Below, in pieces: positions 18,270 to 27,794 of a stretch of 64,000 nt of DNA (positions within the stretch are counted from its first letter, which is position 1; the number at the start of each line of letters is the position of its first letter). The translations under genes were made by a program, and so were the position numbers. The stretch covers positions 1-64,000 of the forward strand of contig CALCKW010000055.1 of the NCBI GenBank assembly GCA_937965695.1, written 5' to 3'. The stretch comes from an uncultured Granulosicoccaceae bacterium. GTDB lineage: Bacteria > Pseudomonadota > Gammaproteobacteria > CALCKW01. Below the pieces are notes generated by a model. That model was not told where the DNA came from. It made no database searches and saw only the letters and a list, made by a program, of their open reading frames with translations.

Positions 18270-18330
18270 GATCAAGGCTTTCTTGCGACGTTGACGCGCA
18301 TAATTCGGTCCAGCCGCATTGCAAAAATCG
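18270..18330 (+). repeat. Dispersed intergenic repeat, copy D (5' half only)
   Basis: Blocks GATCAAG, TTGACGCGC, AATTCGG, CCAGCCGC and GCAAA occur in the same order as in copies B (46761-46900) and C (61061-61129). It ends just before the first codon of the peptidase pseudogene. Confidence 0.6.
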
Positions 18331-18340
18331 TTTTTAGCCC

Positions 18341-20239
18341 ATGGATCTCAATTCGATGAATAACAAAATTCTGTTTCCGTGGCAAAGCCCGTTAACGGCC
18401 AGAACGGTAGCTACCGCACAGGCTGTGCGTAGGGAATTGCGGTGTCATAACAACAAGCACTATCTGCTTGAACGACGGCCTAAAGAGCAGGGCAGAACAG
18501 TTTTGTTAGAGCTGTCTCAAGGTAAGGTGCAGGAGTTATTGCCAAGTAATTACAGCGTGCGTTGTCGAATACACGAGTATGGCGGCGGGTCCTATTTACC
18601 GACCGACGACGGGATTTTTTTCGTTGAAGAATCGAATCAGCAAATTTACTGTTTAGACAACGAGAATAAATTAAAGCAAATCACTCACGATCATTTATCT
18701 CGCTTTGGTGACTTTTGTGAACATGCAAGCAAAAGTGGGCTGATCTGCGTTCGTGAATCGCACCAAGGTAAAAAAGTATAAAATGATATTGTTTTTGTCA
18801 GTTGTCTCAATGGCAGAGTTACATGCCTTGTCACGGGTGATGATTTTTATGCGGCACCAAGTCTTAGCCCAGGCTCTTTTAAGCTGGCCTACATCAGTTG
18901 GTGTCATCCTCACATGCCGTGGCAAAATAACACGCTATGGCGACAAAAATTTTCGGATCTATTGGAACCTGTTGGTCTTCCTGAAGCTGTAGGTGCTGGG
19001 CTCAGCTCTAAATCACAGCCTCATTGGACCGTCGATGGCAGCTTGTATTTTCTGGATGATATAAGTGGTTGGTGGAATATTTGGCGACAGACAGCTGGAG
19101 GATCTGTCGATGCCATTTCACCCATCGAAGCAGATTTGGGCCGTGCTCAATGGGAGCTGGGTTCAAGCAGTTTTCGTGTATTGGCCAATGGCAATATTGT
19201 CGCTATCGCCTCTCGGCAAGGTATTGACCGATTGTTGACGTTAGAGCCAAAGCTAGCGTTTGGTTAGATAAGAAGTTATCTCAGACCCAACTAGCCTGCT
19301 TAACGGCAGACACCGCGGAGCAGTGCTGTTTCATCGCCGCCGGACCTCAATCGACTGCTGCAGTTTTACAGCTTGGTTCGAAATCTATCGATACATTGCT
19401 TGATGCAGCGTCATTAGAAATACAAGATGCGTACATTTCTACCGGTGATTCCAAAATTTTTGCGGGGAGAGACGGCTCTCAAGTGCAGGGATTTTTCTAT
19501 GCACCTCGCAATCCGCAATTGGTGACGGGTTCTGACGTTCCTCCGCTTATCGTCGTCATGCACGGTGGCCCGACAACGGCTTGTGGCAACAGTTATAACT
19601 CTCTCATCCAATATTGGACCACGCGCGGTGTTGCAGTGTTCGACATCAACTATCGAGGTAGCACTGGGTTTGGGCGAGATTATCGATTGGCTCTGCATGA
19701 AAACTGGGGAGTCGCTGATGTCCAAGATTGTGTTGACGCGGTAGAAGAGCTAGTTAAACAGGGCTTGGTCGACCGGCGGCGGGTTGCAATTCGAGGAGGT
19801 AGTGCAGGGGGGGTTCACAGCGCTTGCAGCAGCGGTGCATAGCAATGTATTTGCCGCTGTGGGCTGCCATTACGGAATCGGAGATCTAGAGTTACTCGCT
19901 AGCGATACGCACAAGTTCGAAAGTCACTACCTAGAGCATTTGATTGGTCCGTATCCAGAACAGCAAGAGCGTTATGTAGAGCGATCACCCATCCACCAAT
20001 TAGAAAAAATTGAATGCCCTGTGTTTATAAGCCACGGACTTCGAGATCACGTGGTTTCTGTTAATCAAGCGCAGCGTATGGCCGAAGCGTTGTCGGCAAA
20101 AGGCCTGGAAGTCGACGTTTTACTATTTGACGACGAACGCCACGGCTATACCCAAGAAGCTAACATCGCCGAACAGTTAGTACGAGAGTTTGATTTTTTC
20201 GCGAAAGCTTTTGAACGTTCTGTGGACTTATGTAACTGA
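18341..20239 (+). pseudogene. Decayed prolyl-oligopeptidase (S9) family peptidase
   Basis: Four adjoining fragments together give a full-length S9 peptidase with an N-terminal beta-propeller-like part and a C-terminal alpha/beta hydrolase. Three lesions break it. A TAA at 18779-18781 interrupts one frame that then continues (NDIVFVSCLNGRV). A one-base frameshift lies between about 19240 and 19262, the next frame resuming at WLDKKLSQTQ. A second shift is in a run of seven G at 19807-19813, inside the nucleophile motif GGSAGG. The catalytic parts remain recognisable: VMHGGPT, YRGSTGFGRDY, Ser in GGSAGG, Asp in GLRDHVV and His in ERHGYT. The nonsense codon cannot be explained by a homopolymer miscall, so a true pseudogene is the best reading. 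Confidence 0.82.
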
Positions 20240-20411
20240 ATGATCTGTCGTGCTAATTGATGGGTGTTGTTGTTTTCGCGATGGCTTAATCAGAGAATTC
20301 AACGATGTCGATTTGTGTTGAAGATAGGCGCATACAAGTGTGACTAGTAGAGTGTTTCTTACTCTTCAACTAATGGCATAATAGCTATTTTTCGCAGAAT
20401 CCAAAATTGCC

Positions 20412-21824
20412 ATGAGCACAATAAGTTTTCGACAAGTAGATGCCGAGTTTGCAGAACACTTTCGGCTTCATTCGATAGATTGGCAACTTGAATTAGGACA
20501 GCACTGGGTTTTACTTGGGGCTAACGGCGCGGGTAAGTCAGCCCTAGCCGCGATGTTACACGGTGATGGTGAGTTGTTAGACGGTGAGGTCATTGGCTTG
20601 CCTGCCAGCGTTGGAGTTGTCTCCTTTGAGGCTCAGGCCGAGTTAATAGAGGCGGAGCTGATGCTGGATGATGCCGATATATTAGATGTTATTTCTGAGG
20701 GCACCCCAGCTTTAGACATTCTCGCGCAAGGATGTGTTAATCCGGAACTTTGTGATCGTTTAGTCAAGCGCCTGTCTATTGAAGACAAGCTTCAACGCTC
20801 TTTTAGAAAACTCTCTACAGGTGAGACACGAAAGATACTAATCATCAAGGCACTTTGCACTGATGCAAAACTGTTGATTCTTGATGAACCTTTTGAGGGT
20901 TTAGATGCGGCATCCAGTGAAGCGCTGAAAGAAATTCTGCAGGAGTTAAGTGTTGACACTCGCATGGTATTTGTCCTAAACCGCTTGGACGATATCCCAA
21001 ACTTTGTCACACACATGGCGTACCTCGAAGCGGGACATCTACAGCATAAAGTCAGTTGTGACAAGCCTGAACAAGTGGCTGAAATTGAGCAGCTGTTGCA
21101 TTTAAAAACTACAGATATCAATCTGCCACCGACTGATCCTAGTGCTCGTTTGCCTGCCCTCAATCCTTCAGACCCATTAGTCAGACTGCGGAATCTAAAG
21201 ATTGCGTATGGCGACAATACTGTATTTGAGGGGCTGGATTGGACGATTGAAGTGGGTCAACATTGGCAAGTAACTGGCCCAAATGGGAGCGGCAAAACCT
21301 GCTTGTTGAATTTGATCACCGGCGATCATCCACAGTGTTATACCAACGATATTTTTGTTTTTGGCATGCAGCGCGGTTCGGGAGAAAGTATCTGGCAGAT
21401 CAAGCAGTACATCGGCTATGTATCGAGTGCTTTACAGTGGGAGTACCGTGTTAGTGCAAACGTGCGGCAGGTTATTCTCTCGGGCTTCTTTGACAGTATC
21501 GGTGTATACCAAAAAGCGAGTGATAACCAATTGGCCATTGCCGAGCAATGGCTTCGATTATTGGGAATGGATGGCCGGGCGTCTGAAAGTTTTAATCAGT
21601 TGTCATTTGGTGATCGACGGCTGGTATTGATCGCGAGAGCCATGGTCAAAGCCCCTCCACTTTTAATCCTTGATGAGCCGTGCCTTGGTCTTGACGATAT
21701 AAACCGGCAACTGGTTTTAGCTTTGATAGAAAAGATTTGTACACAAAATGCTACAACTGTTCTCTACGTAAACCACCACACAGCCGACAAAATCGAACAA
21801 ATCAGTAACCATTTGCCTCTCTAA
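20412..21824 (+). CDS. modF: ModF/PhrA-type double ABC ATPase
   Basis: This cytoplasmic protein has two ABC ATPase domains and no membrane part. Domain 1 has Walker A GANGAGKSA (residues about 36-44), signature LSTGETRK and LLILDEPFEGLD. Domain 2 has GPNGSGKTC, the long ModF-specific stretch GSGESIWQIKQYIGYVSSAL followed by ILSGFFDSIGVYQ, a degenerate signature LSFGDRRLVL, and LLILDEPCLGLD. The match to E. coli ModF extends over the whole length (470 against 490 residues). ModF is encoded beside molybdate genes in E. coli but its role is unsettled. Here it stands alone, though the same window carries a tungstate importer. No clear ribosome-binding site precedes the ATG. Confidence 0.9.
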   Translation: MSTISFRQVDAEFAEHFRLHSIDWQLELGQHWVLLGANGAGKSALAAMLHGDGELLDGEVIGLPASVGVVSFEAQAELIEAELMLDDADILDVISEGTPALDILAQGCVNPELCDRLVKRLSIEDKLQRSFRKLSTGETRKILIIKALCTDAKLLILDEPFEGLDAASSEALKEILQELSVDTRMVFVLNRLDDIPNFVTHMAYLEAGHLQHKVSCDKPEQVAEIEQLLHLKTTDINLPPTDPSARLPALNPSDPLVRLRNLKIAYGDNTVFEGLDWTIEVGQHWQVTGPNGSGKTCLLNLITGDHPQCYTNDIFVFGMQRGSGESIWQIKQYIGYVSSALQWEYRVSANVRQVILSGFFDSIGVYQKASDNQLAIAEQWLRLLGMDGRASESFNQLSFGDRRLVLIARAMVKAPPLLILDEPCLGLDDINRQLVLALIEKICTQNATTVLYVNHHTADKIEQISNHLPL

Positions 21825-22051
21825 CTGTTTTTTTGAGAACAGCTTTAAACATTATTTGGTAAAAATCGTTTACATTTCCCTACAGCTAAATGGTCATTTT
21901 ATTGGCACACTCTCTACAGGATTGAAAGTGTCACTAGCGTGGGCAGTCTCGCAGGACGGCAATGTACGTGAAAGCACTGACATCGCCCTATGCGGTTTGA
22001 GCACTTAACATTATCAATGTGTTGATTAAAGAGAATTTTAGGGAAACACTC

Positions 22052-23206
22052 ATGAATCTGAGTCAGAAAAAAACAAGCCGACAAAACTGGTCTAATCGAA
22101 CAAACCTTGTCAAAGGACTTGTCCTAATGGCATATGCTTTACCTGTTGGCCTCGCGCAAGCCAACTCAAATAATAGCGGGCGATATGTTGTTCCCGATAG
22201 TCAAGGAGTTTGGCAATCGGTTGAAAGCGGCGAGCCGGGCCAAGGTGGAGTGTTCTATCCAAGCTGGTACATGGGAGTTGACGTGTCGAAATCAAGGTGG
22301 GACTCCGATGATTTTGAGAACACATCCACTGGTGCGGGCTTATTAGTAGGGAATCATTTCAGTCCACACCTTCGATGGGAACTGAGTCACCGTTACCAAA
22401 ACCCTGACAGCGAATTCACAGACGATGAAGGAGAAAATTACACATTGAGTAGTTTTTCTCTGGATTATCTAGTGAACAAGCCCAAAGACGGGTTTAGTCC
22501 CGTATTGCGTGGGGGCGTTGGCATTGCCAATGACTTAAAAGACGATCAAGGTGAGGTCGCCGCTTTATTGGGCCTTGGTATGCAATGGCGAGAGGATCGT
22601 TGGACTGTTCGCCTGATGGCTGAACAAATGGGACAAGATCTCAATTGGGCTGGCATGACGCTGGCGGGCTACATTGGCGGCAATGAGCAGAAAACTCGTG
22701 AAGCAATGCAACGGCCTGCTGCGGTTATAGAGCAACCAGTCGCTGAAGTTGTGCCAGCTGTTAAAATTGAACCTAAGCAACCGACCACCGATAGCACTGT
22801 TGCAGTTGATTCGACTCCTACTCTAGAGGCGGTCATCACACCAACGGTTGCTTCTATTCCCGTTAACCCAGCACCTAGTGTTAAGCGTGCCCAGGAGTGT
22901 GGCAGCGTTTTTTCTACACGTGAGATGGAAAACATCGAGTTTGTCAGTGGCAACAGTGAAATTCTAACTCGGGCGAGCAAGGATCAATTAACTCAGATTG
23001 GGAAAGCTTACGCGCGTCGTAGCTACATCAATGTAGAAGTGAGCGTGTCTGCTAAAACCGAGTTCTTAGCTGAACTTCGAGCTGATTCGGTTATATCTGC
23101 ACTCAACACATTTGGTGTACTGGACGACCGCATAGGCAGTAAAACTAGGACTGGCGTGGATAGTCTTTCTCTTTCAATGAAAGATACCCGCGGGTGTGGT
23201 GTGTAA
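22052..23206 (+). CDS. OmpA-like outer-membrane protein with a Pro-rich linker and degenerate OmpA C-domain
   Basis: The protein has a signal peptide (LVKGLVLMAYALPVGLAQA), then about 180 residues of alternating short beta strands (WYMGVDVSKSRWDSD, LRWELSHRYQNPDSEF, LRGGVGIAND, WTVRLMAEQMGQDLNW) consistent with a small eight-stranded barrel. A Pro/Val/Thr-rich linker follows (residues about 220-285), then a C-terminal region resembling an OmpA peptidoglycan-binding domain (VEVSVSAKTEFLAELRADSV). The Asp and Arg that bind diaminopimelate in OmpA are not evident, so binding is doubtful. A GTG at 22019 is in frame, but AGGGA seven bases before the ATG at 22052 fixes the start. It ends at a shared terminator with pyk. 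Confidence 0.75.
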   Translation: MNLSQKKTSRQNWSNRTNLVKGLVLMAYALPVGLAQANSNNSGRYVVPDSQGVWQSVESGEPGQGGVFYPSWYMGVDVSKSRWDSDDFENTSTGAGLLVGNHFSPHLRWELSHRYQNPDSEFTDDEGENYTLSSFSLDYLVNKPKDGFSPVLRGGVGIANDLKDDQGEVAALLGLGMQWREDRWTVRLMAEQMGQDLNWAGMTLAGYIGGNEQKTREAMQRPAAVIEQPVAEVVPAVKIEPKQPTTDSTVAVDSTPTLEAVITPTVASIPVNPAPSVKRAQECGSVFSTREMENIEFVSGNSEILTRASKDQLTQIGKAYARRSYINVEVSVSAKTEFLAELRADSVISALNTFGVLDDRIGSKTRTGVDSLSLSMKDTRGCGV

Positions 23207-23220
23207 GCGATTCACTAAGT

Positions 23221-23258
23221 AAAAAAGCCCGGTCATAAATTTGACCGAGCTTTTTTTT
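23221..23258. terminator. Bidirectional terminator between the OmpA-like gene and pyk
   Basis: Six A, then GCCCGGTCA pairing with TGACCGAGC (one mismatch), then eight T. The A-run and T-run let it act on both converging genes. Confidence 0.88.
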
Positions 23259-23290
23259 GGTTTTGTAAAACTAGGCTAAATTATGAGTGG

Positions 23291-24709
23291 CTACTCAGGT
23301 ATGCGAGCGATACGCAACAAGTTAGTTCGGCCAGGCTCTCCAAATGGCATTCCTGCGGTGATTACAATGGCTTCACCAGCCTTGCAAAAATCTTCTTCAA
23401 CCGCTAGATCGCAGGCCATTTCTACCATGCTTTCAACGCTGTTAATTGGAACGCTGGTTCGTGCGTGCAATCCCCATACAAGACCTAGCATCCGTGCGGT
23501 GCGCTCGAAACTGGTGAAACACATGATGCGCGAATGTGGACGCTCCATGGCAGCGCGCAGTGCGGTAGCTCCCGAGTCTGAGTAGGTCACGATCGCCGCT
23601 ACATCCATCACGGATGCAACTTGGCGCATCGCAGCAGCAATAGCATCTGCAGCACGAGTTTGTCGTATAGGTTCTGCCTTATCGACCAGTTCTAAGTAAT
23701 GCGGGTCTTGTTCCACCGTTTCAATAATGCGGTTCATGATGGAGACGGCTTCTTGCGGATACTTACCAGCAGCGGTCTCCGCTGAAAGCATAACAGCATC
23801 CACACCATCATATACCGCCGTTGCAATATCTGTTGTCTCAGCACGGGTAGGAGTGGGCGCTTGAATCATGGACTCCAGCATCTGCGTTGCAATAACCACA
23901 GGTTTACCGTACATCCGGCAATTGCGCACAATGCGTTTCTGAATTGAAGGGACTTGCTCTGGAGGTAGCTCAACACCCAAATCACCACGGGCAACCATTA
24001 CCGCGTCCGACAATTCAACAATTTTGCTTAGATGCGTTATCGCCGCAGGTTTTTCTAATTTGGATAGCACCTTGGCGCGACCAGCGACCAGTTCGAGTGC
24101 CTCTTGTACATCCTCTGGCGTTTGCACAAAAGAAAGCGCGACCCAATCAGCCCCAATGGATAGGCCAAATTCTAAGTCTTTACGATCTTTTTCTGTCAGA
24201 GGTGATATTGGCAGTATGCAATCAGGAACATTGACCCCTTTGCGATCAGATAATTTTCCGCCCACAATCACTTCGGTGCGTGCAGAGTTATCGTCACAGC
24301 TGACAACGCGCAATCGAATTTTACCGTCATCGAGCAGCAAATCAGCCCCAATCTGCAAGACTTTGAATATTTCAGGGTGTGGCAAATTACAGCGTGTACT
24401 GTCACCAGCACTGCTATCGAGGTCGAGTACAAACTCTTTGCCTTCGTCGAGTTGCACCGGGCCATTACCAAAAACACCAACCCGCAATTTGGGGCCCTGC
24501 AAATCCATCAACACTGCGATTGGTCGCTGAAAATCCGCTTCGATTTTACGAATGGTGTCCATGCGCGCTTTGTGGTCAGCGTGCTCACCGTGGCTGAAAT
24601 TTAACCGGAATACATCTGCGCCAGCTTCAAAAAGAGCACGGATACTTTCTTCGGTTTCGGTGGCAGGGCCCAATGTAGCAATGATTTTTGCGTTGCGATT
24701 ACGTCGCAC
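23291..24709 (-). CDS. pyk: Pyruvate kinase
   Basis: Pyruvate kinase transfers phosphate from phosphoenolpyruvate to ADP in the last step of glycolysis. The 472-residue protein has RNAKIIATLGPAT at the start, FRLNFSHGEHADH, the active-site segment LSKLEKPAAI (catalytic Lys), VMVARGDLGVELPPEQVP, IATQMLESMI and the block AETTDIATAVYDGVDAVMLS, all in order, followed by a C-terminal allosteric domain. The start is the ATG at 24709; MRRNRNAKIIATLG fits the family N-terminus. It is separated from the upstream hydrolase by a terminator, so it has its own promoter in 24710-24780. Confidence 0.96.
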   Translation of the reverse strand: MRRNRNAKIIATLGPATETEESIRALFEAGADVFRLNFSHGEHADHKARMDTIRKIEADFQRPIAVLMDLQGPKLRVGVFGNGPVQLDEGKEFVLDLDSSAGDSTRCNLPHPEIFKVLQIGADLLLDDGKIRLRVVSCDDNSARTEVIVGGKLSDRKGVNVPDCILPISPLTEKDRKDLEFGLSIGADWVALSFVQTPEDVQEALELVAGRAKVLSKLEKPAAITHLSKIVELSDAVMVARGDLGVELPPEQVPSIQKRIVRNCRMYGKPVVIATQMLESMIQAPTPTRAETTDIATAVYDGVDAVMLSAETAAGKYPQEAVSIMNRIIETVEQDPHYLELVDKAEPIRQTRAADAIAAAMRQVASVMDVAAIVTYSDSGATALRAAMERPHSRIMCFTSFERTARMLGLVWGLHARTSVPINSVESMVEMACDLAVEEDFCKAGEAIVITAGMPFGEPGRTNLLRIARIPE

Positions 24710-24781
24710 GTGTTGTTTCTCCGTGGCACTCAGTTTGCCGTATTGGGCAAATCGATTTGTAGTGAAGTCTCAATTGTACGC

Positions 24782-24803
24782 AAAAAAGCGTAGTAAAACT
24801 ACG
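24782..24803 (-). terminator. Intrinsic terminator after the alpha/beta hydrolase gene
   Basis: On the minus strand CGTAGT-TTT-ACTACG is followed by C and six T. A second, longer stem (GAGAGCTG at 24825 with CAGCTCTC at 24851) lies just before it. Together they end the metY-hydrolase unit. Confidence 0.6.
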
Positions 24804-24870
24804 TGCCTCACACGACGCAAGATTGAGAGCTGCCTCTCCGTGGCAAAAGACAGCTCTCACAAAAACGTTA

Positions 24871-25656
24871 TCAATTATTATTAGTCGAATGTCTCAGTGC
24901 CAGTTTTAGGGCTTGGTGCGTTGCTTCAGGGGCTTCGCTCATCAACATATGGCCGCTGTCAATAACAGTAACTTTGCAGTTCTTTAAACGCTTTTTGAGT
25001 TCCCCGGTTGAACGCTGAGGTGTCATTTTGTCAAATCGACCTAGCACCAAGCTTGTTGGGCAGCGCACCAGTTCGGCTCTGTCCAGCGCATCAACCCAGT
25101 TGTTACAGGCCGACAAAGCATTGAATAGAACATCAGGGCCAGCTTGTTGCATGAGGCGAACGGCAGTATTGAGAACATTCACGCCACCCACCAAGTTGCC
25201 GCCCAATTGAGCGACTGTGTCGTGGCCAAAAAGGCAAACCATATCAATGGCAGCTTGTTCGTTGCGCTTTGCCGCTTCTAACAGTGGAGCACCCACAACC
25301 ATGGGCGCAGTGGTTCCAAACATTGCTAATCCGGCGCAATTGTCCCCAAGCCTAGCAGCCGTTTCCATGGCCACTAAAGAGCCCATGCTATGGCCTAAAA
25401 AATAAGGGTTGGAAACAGACTCCGATTTAAGAAGTGCCTCAAGCCAAGAAGACATAGCCTCTATACTATTAACACTGTCAGCTGTGCTGCGGCCGTGCCC
25501 TGGTAAGTCTGGTGCGATGACATTGTAACCACGGCGCGCATGATAGCGTGCAAGCATGGTCCAGACGGTATGATCCATGCCGGCGCCGTGCAACATTACC
25601 AGAGTCGGTTGCTCAGGTTGCGGGGGTCTTGCACCTCGGTAAATGTAATCAGTCAT
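24871..25656 (-). CDS. Alpha/beta-fold hydrolase
   Basis: A 261-residue cytoplasmic hydrolase of the alpha/beta superfamily. The oxyanion-hole motif MLHGAGMDHTVW is at residues about 21-32, the nucleophile Ser90 lies in the elbow GHSMGS, the acid is probably the Asp of GRFDKMTP, and the catalytic His lies in DSGHMLMSEAP. It starts two bases after the metY stop, so the two genes are almost certainly co-transcribed. It is too short for, and does not resemble, the homoserine acetyltransferase MetX. Its substrate is unknown; an esterase or C-C hydrolase activity is possible. Confidence 0.85.
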   Translation of the reverse strand: MTDYIYRGARPPQPEQPTLVMLHGAGMDHTVWTMLARYHARRGYNVIAPDLPGHGRSTADSVNSIEAMSSWLEALLKSESVSNPYFLGHSMGSLVAMETAARLGDNCAGLAMFGTTAPMVVGAPLLEAAKRNEQAAIDMVCLFGHDTVAQLGGNLVGGVNVLNTAVRLMQQAGPDVLFNALSACNNWVDALDRAELVRCPTSLVLGRFDKMTPQRSTGELKKRLKNCKVTVIDSGHMLMSEAPEATHQALKLALRHSTNNN

Positions 25657-25658
25657 CG

Positions 25659-26972
25659 TTATTTCCCCGCCTGTTTGCTGGCTTTTGCGGCATTTCTGAG
25701 TGCCCCTGCCAGATCTGCGATGAGGTCCTGAGTGTCTTCCAATCCGACAGACAGTCGAACCAAGCCTGGGCCTATGCCAGCCGCAATTAAATCTTCGTCG
25801 CTCATTCGGCTATGTGTTGTAGAGGCAGGGTGGATAACCAGTGAGCGCGCATCGCCAACATTAGCCAAGTGAGAAAATATTTGCAGAGCATCTATGAACG
25901 CTTCCCCCGCTTTTCGGCCGCCCTCGAGTTCAAAAGAAAAAACGGCGCCGCACCCTTTTGGCAATAGCTCTTTGGCCAACTGATGTTCAGGATGGGATTT
26001 AAGCATTGGGTGATTGACGGTGAGGACAGATTCTTGGGTATCTAAAAACTCAGCCAGGGCTGTTGTGTTGGCAACATGCCGATCCATCCGCAGCGATAGC
26101 GTTTCAATGCCTTGCAGAAGCTGAAAAGCAGATTGAGCAGGCAAACAGGCGCCGAAATCTCTTAGGCCTTCTTTTCGCATGCGTAAAGACAGGGCGAGCG
26201 GGCCAAACTCTTCACAAAAATCCATGCCATGGAAGCCTTCGTAGGGTTCGGTTAACTCAGGGAACCGCCCGCTTTTTTCCCAATCGAATCGACCGCTGTC
26301 TACGACGATTCCACCTAAGGTGGTACCGTGGCCCCCCAAAAATTTTGTCAGAGAATGCACGACTACATGTGCCCCTTGATGAAGAGGTTTTTGCAAGTGT
26401 GGAGTAGACAAAGTGGCATCTAGCACCAGGGGCACTCCAGCTGCTTCAGCGACGGCAGAGACCGCGGGAACATCAAGAATTTCCATTGCAGGGTTCGATA
26501 TAGTTTCTGCAAAAATCAATTTGGTGTTGTCTTGTATGGCGTCTGCAAATGCCTGTGGATTTCTGGGATCGACAAAAGTGGTTTGAACGCCAAACCTTGG
26601 CAGCGTGTAAGTCAGCAGGTTGTGCGTGCCACCATAGAGTGACCGAGAAGCCACCACATGAGCACCAGCCCCAGTGAGGGTTGACAAGATCAGGTGAATT
26701 GCAGCCATTCCACTGGCTGTGGCAACGCCTGCGACCCCGCCTTCTAATGCGGCTACGCGTTCTTCTACGACTCCAACAGTTGGGTTGGATATGCGGGAGT
26801 AAACGTGACCAGCGCGCGAAGTATCAAATAATGAAGACGCTTGATCTGCATCGTCAAAGACGAAAGACGTACTCTGATAAATTGGCGTTGCACGCGCTCG
26901 TTGCTCTTTATCGGGTTTTTGCCCGGCGTGTAATTGCAGCGTGTTAAAGCCGTGATATCGAGGTCCAGCCAT
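25659..26972 (-). CDS. metY: O-acetylhomoserine sulfhydrylase (Cys/Met metabolism PLP enzyme)
   Basis: MetY makes homocysteine from O-acetylhomoserine and sulfide. The 437-residue protein has the family features FNTLQLHAGQKPD, ATPIYQSTSFVF, YSRISNPT, the PLP-ring block SLYGGTHNL, FAETISNP and the PLP-binding Lys in HSLTKFLGGHG, with HPASTTH near the C-terminus. The Asp facing the pyridine nitrogen is in VLDATLSTPHL, where most relatives have DNTFATP. The frame extends to 27098, but AGGAGAG stands three bases before the ATG at 26972, and MAGPRYHGFNTLQLHAG is the usual N-terminus. Methionine gamma-lyase is a less likely alternative. I saw no SAM riboswitch or MetR box upstream. Confidence 0.92.
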   Translation of the reverse strand: MAGPRYHGFNTLQLHAGQKPDKEQRARATPIYQSTSFVFDDADQASSLFDTSRAGHVYSRISNPTVGVVEERVAALEGGVAGVATASGMAAIHLILSTLTGAGAHVVASRSLYGGTHNLLTYTLPRFGVQTTFVDPRNPQAFADAIQDNTKLIFAETISNPAMEILDVPAVSAVAEAAGVPLVLDATLSTPHLQKPLHQGAHVVVHSLTKFLGGHGTTLGGIVVDSGRFDWEKSGRFPELTEPYEGFHGMDFCEEFGPLALSLRMRKEGLRDFGACLPAQSAFQLLQGIETLSLRMDRHVANTTALAEFLDTQESVLTVNHPMLKSHPEHQLAKELLPKGCGAVFSFELEGGRKAGEAFIDALQIFSHLANVGDARSLVIHPASTTHSRMSDEDLIAAGIGPGLVRLSVGLEDTQDLIADLAGALRNAAKASKQAGK

Positions 26973-27141
26973 TTTCTCTCCTAAAGCGCGTTTTGTAAGA
27001 CTGTTCTGAGACAATAAAACCGTAATTGGCCGCTGATTTCTAGCCAAATAGCGGCAATAAACCAATTGTATGCTTTTATAGTTCCCCAGATAGTACAAAC
27101 GGAACTAAAATATTCGTTTTAATCTAGACGGAATTCAGCCA

Positions 27142-27633
27142 ATGAAAAAGGTTTACCAACAAACCCTGTTTTTGCTCATGTGCATCGGCTTGGCCTCTTG
27201 TGGTGCAAACAGCATGTTTGAAGCTGAGACCATGGGCGCGGTTGAACTAACAAGAGCGTCTGATGACTCGAGTGTTCCAGAAGGTTGCACCAGCTGGTTC
27301 GATGGGTGCAATACATGCAGGGTGACGAATGGCCAGTTGGGTGCCTGCACCAAAATGGCGTGTAAAGCACAAGAAGCAGAGCCAATGTGTAAAACTTATG
27401 CGCCTGGCTTTGGTGAAAGCAAAGCAGCAGTTGAAGCGACAGCGCCAGAAAATGGCGATACTCCTGCGCCTGACACAATACCTGAAACCAAACGAACAGC
27501 AGGCGCAGAAGTGCCAGAAAGCTGCAAGATTTGGTTCGACGGATGTAATAGCTGTGTAGTCATGGGCGGCAAGTTGCGCGGATGTACGAGCAAAGTATGC
27601 AAATCACCCGGGCCAGCTAGTTGTCTAAAGTGA
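27142..27633 (+). CDS. Lipoprotein with two tandem Cys-rich repeats
   Basis: I do not recognise a named family. The signal peptide ends LLMCIGLASCGANS with a lipobox (LASC), so the mature protein is probably lipid-anchored. Two repeats of about 40 residues follow the pattern VPExCxxWFDGCNxCxV..GxLxxCTxxxCK, first at residues about 46-84 and second at about 123-162, joined by a polar Glu/Pro/Thr-rich linker. Each holds six Cys counting the last one. The spacing recalls pacifastin-type inhibitors (CNTCRC...CT...C), but one Cys is replaced by Val; this resemblance is only a pattern match. It lies divergent from metY with no partner. Confidence 0.8.
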   Translation: MKKVYQQTLFLLMCIGLASCGANSMFEAETMGAVELTRASDDSSVPEGCTSWFDGCNTCRVTNGQLGACTKMACKAQEAEPMCKTYAPGFGESKAAVEATAPENGDTPAPDTIPETKRTAGAEVPESCKIWFDGCNSCVVMGGKLRGCTSKVCKSPGPASCLK

Positions 27634-27794
27634 GGCTTATAATTCATTCCCTATTGATATAGTCTTGCGGATCCAGTTTTAACTGGGCATGATGGAGTCC
27701 TCAACCCGCCTGTGTTTTCATTGGCGGTTTGCTGCAAGTTGCTATTTCCACGTTCGCTAAAGTGAACTCTAAGGAAAGTAAGAGGACTGATTCG

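Noticed and set aside
19784-20239. A separate intact 151-residue hydrolase gene
   Set aside because: It lacks the nucleophile half and continues the upstream peptidase after the seven-G frameshift, so it is part of the pseudogene.
26973-27141. Possible SAM riboswitch or MetR box before metY
   Set aside because: There is a GCCGCT/AGCGGC stem but none of the conserved SAM-I or SAM-II elements, and no TGAA-N5-TTCA site.
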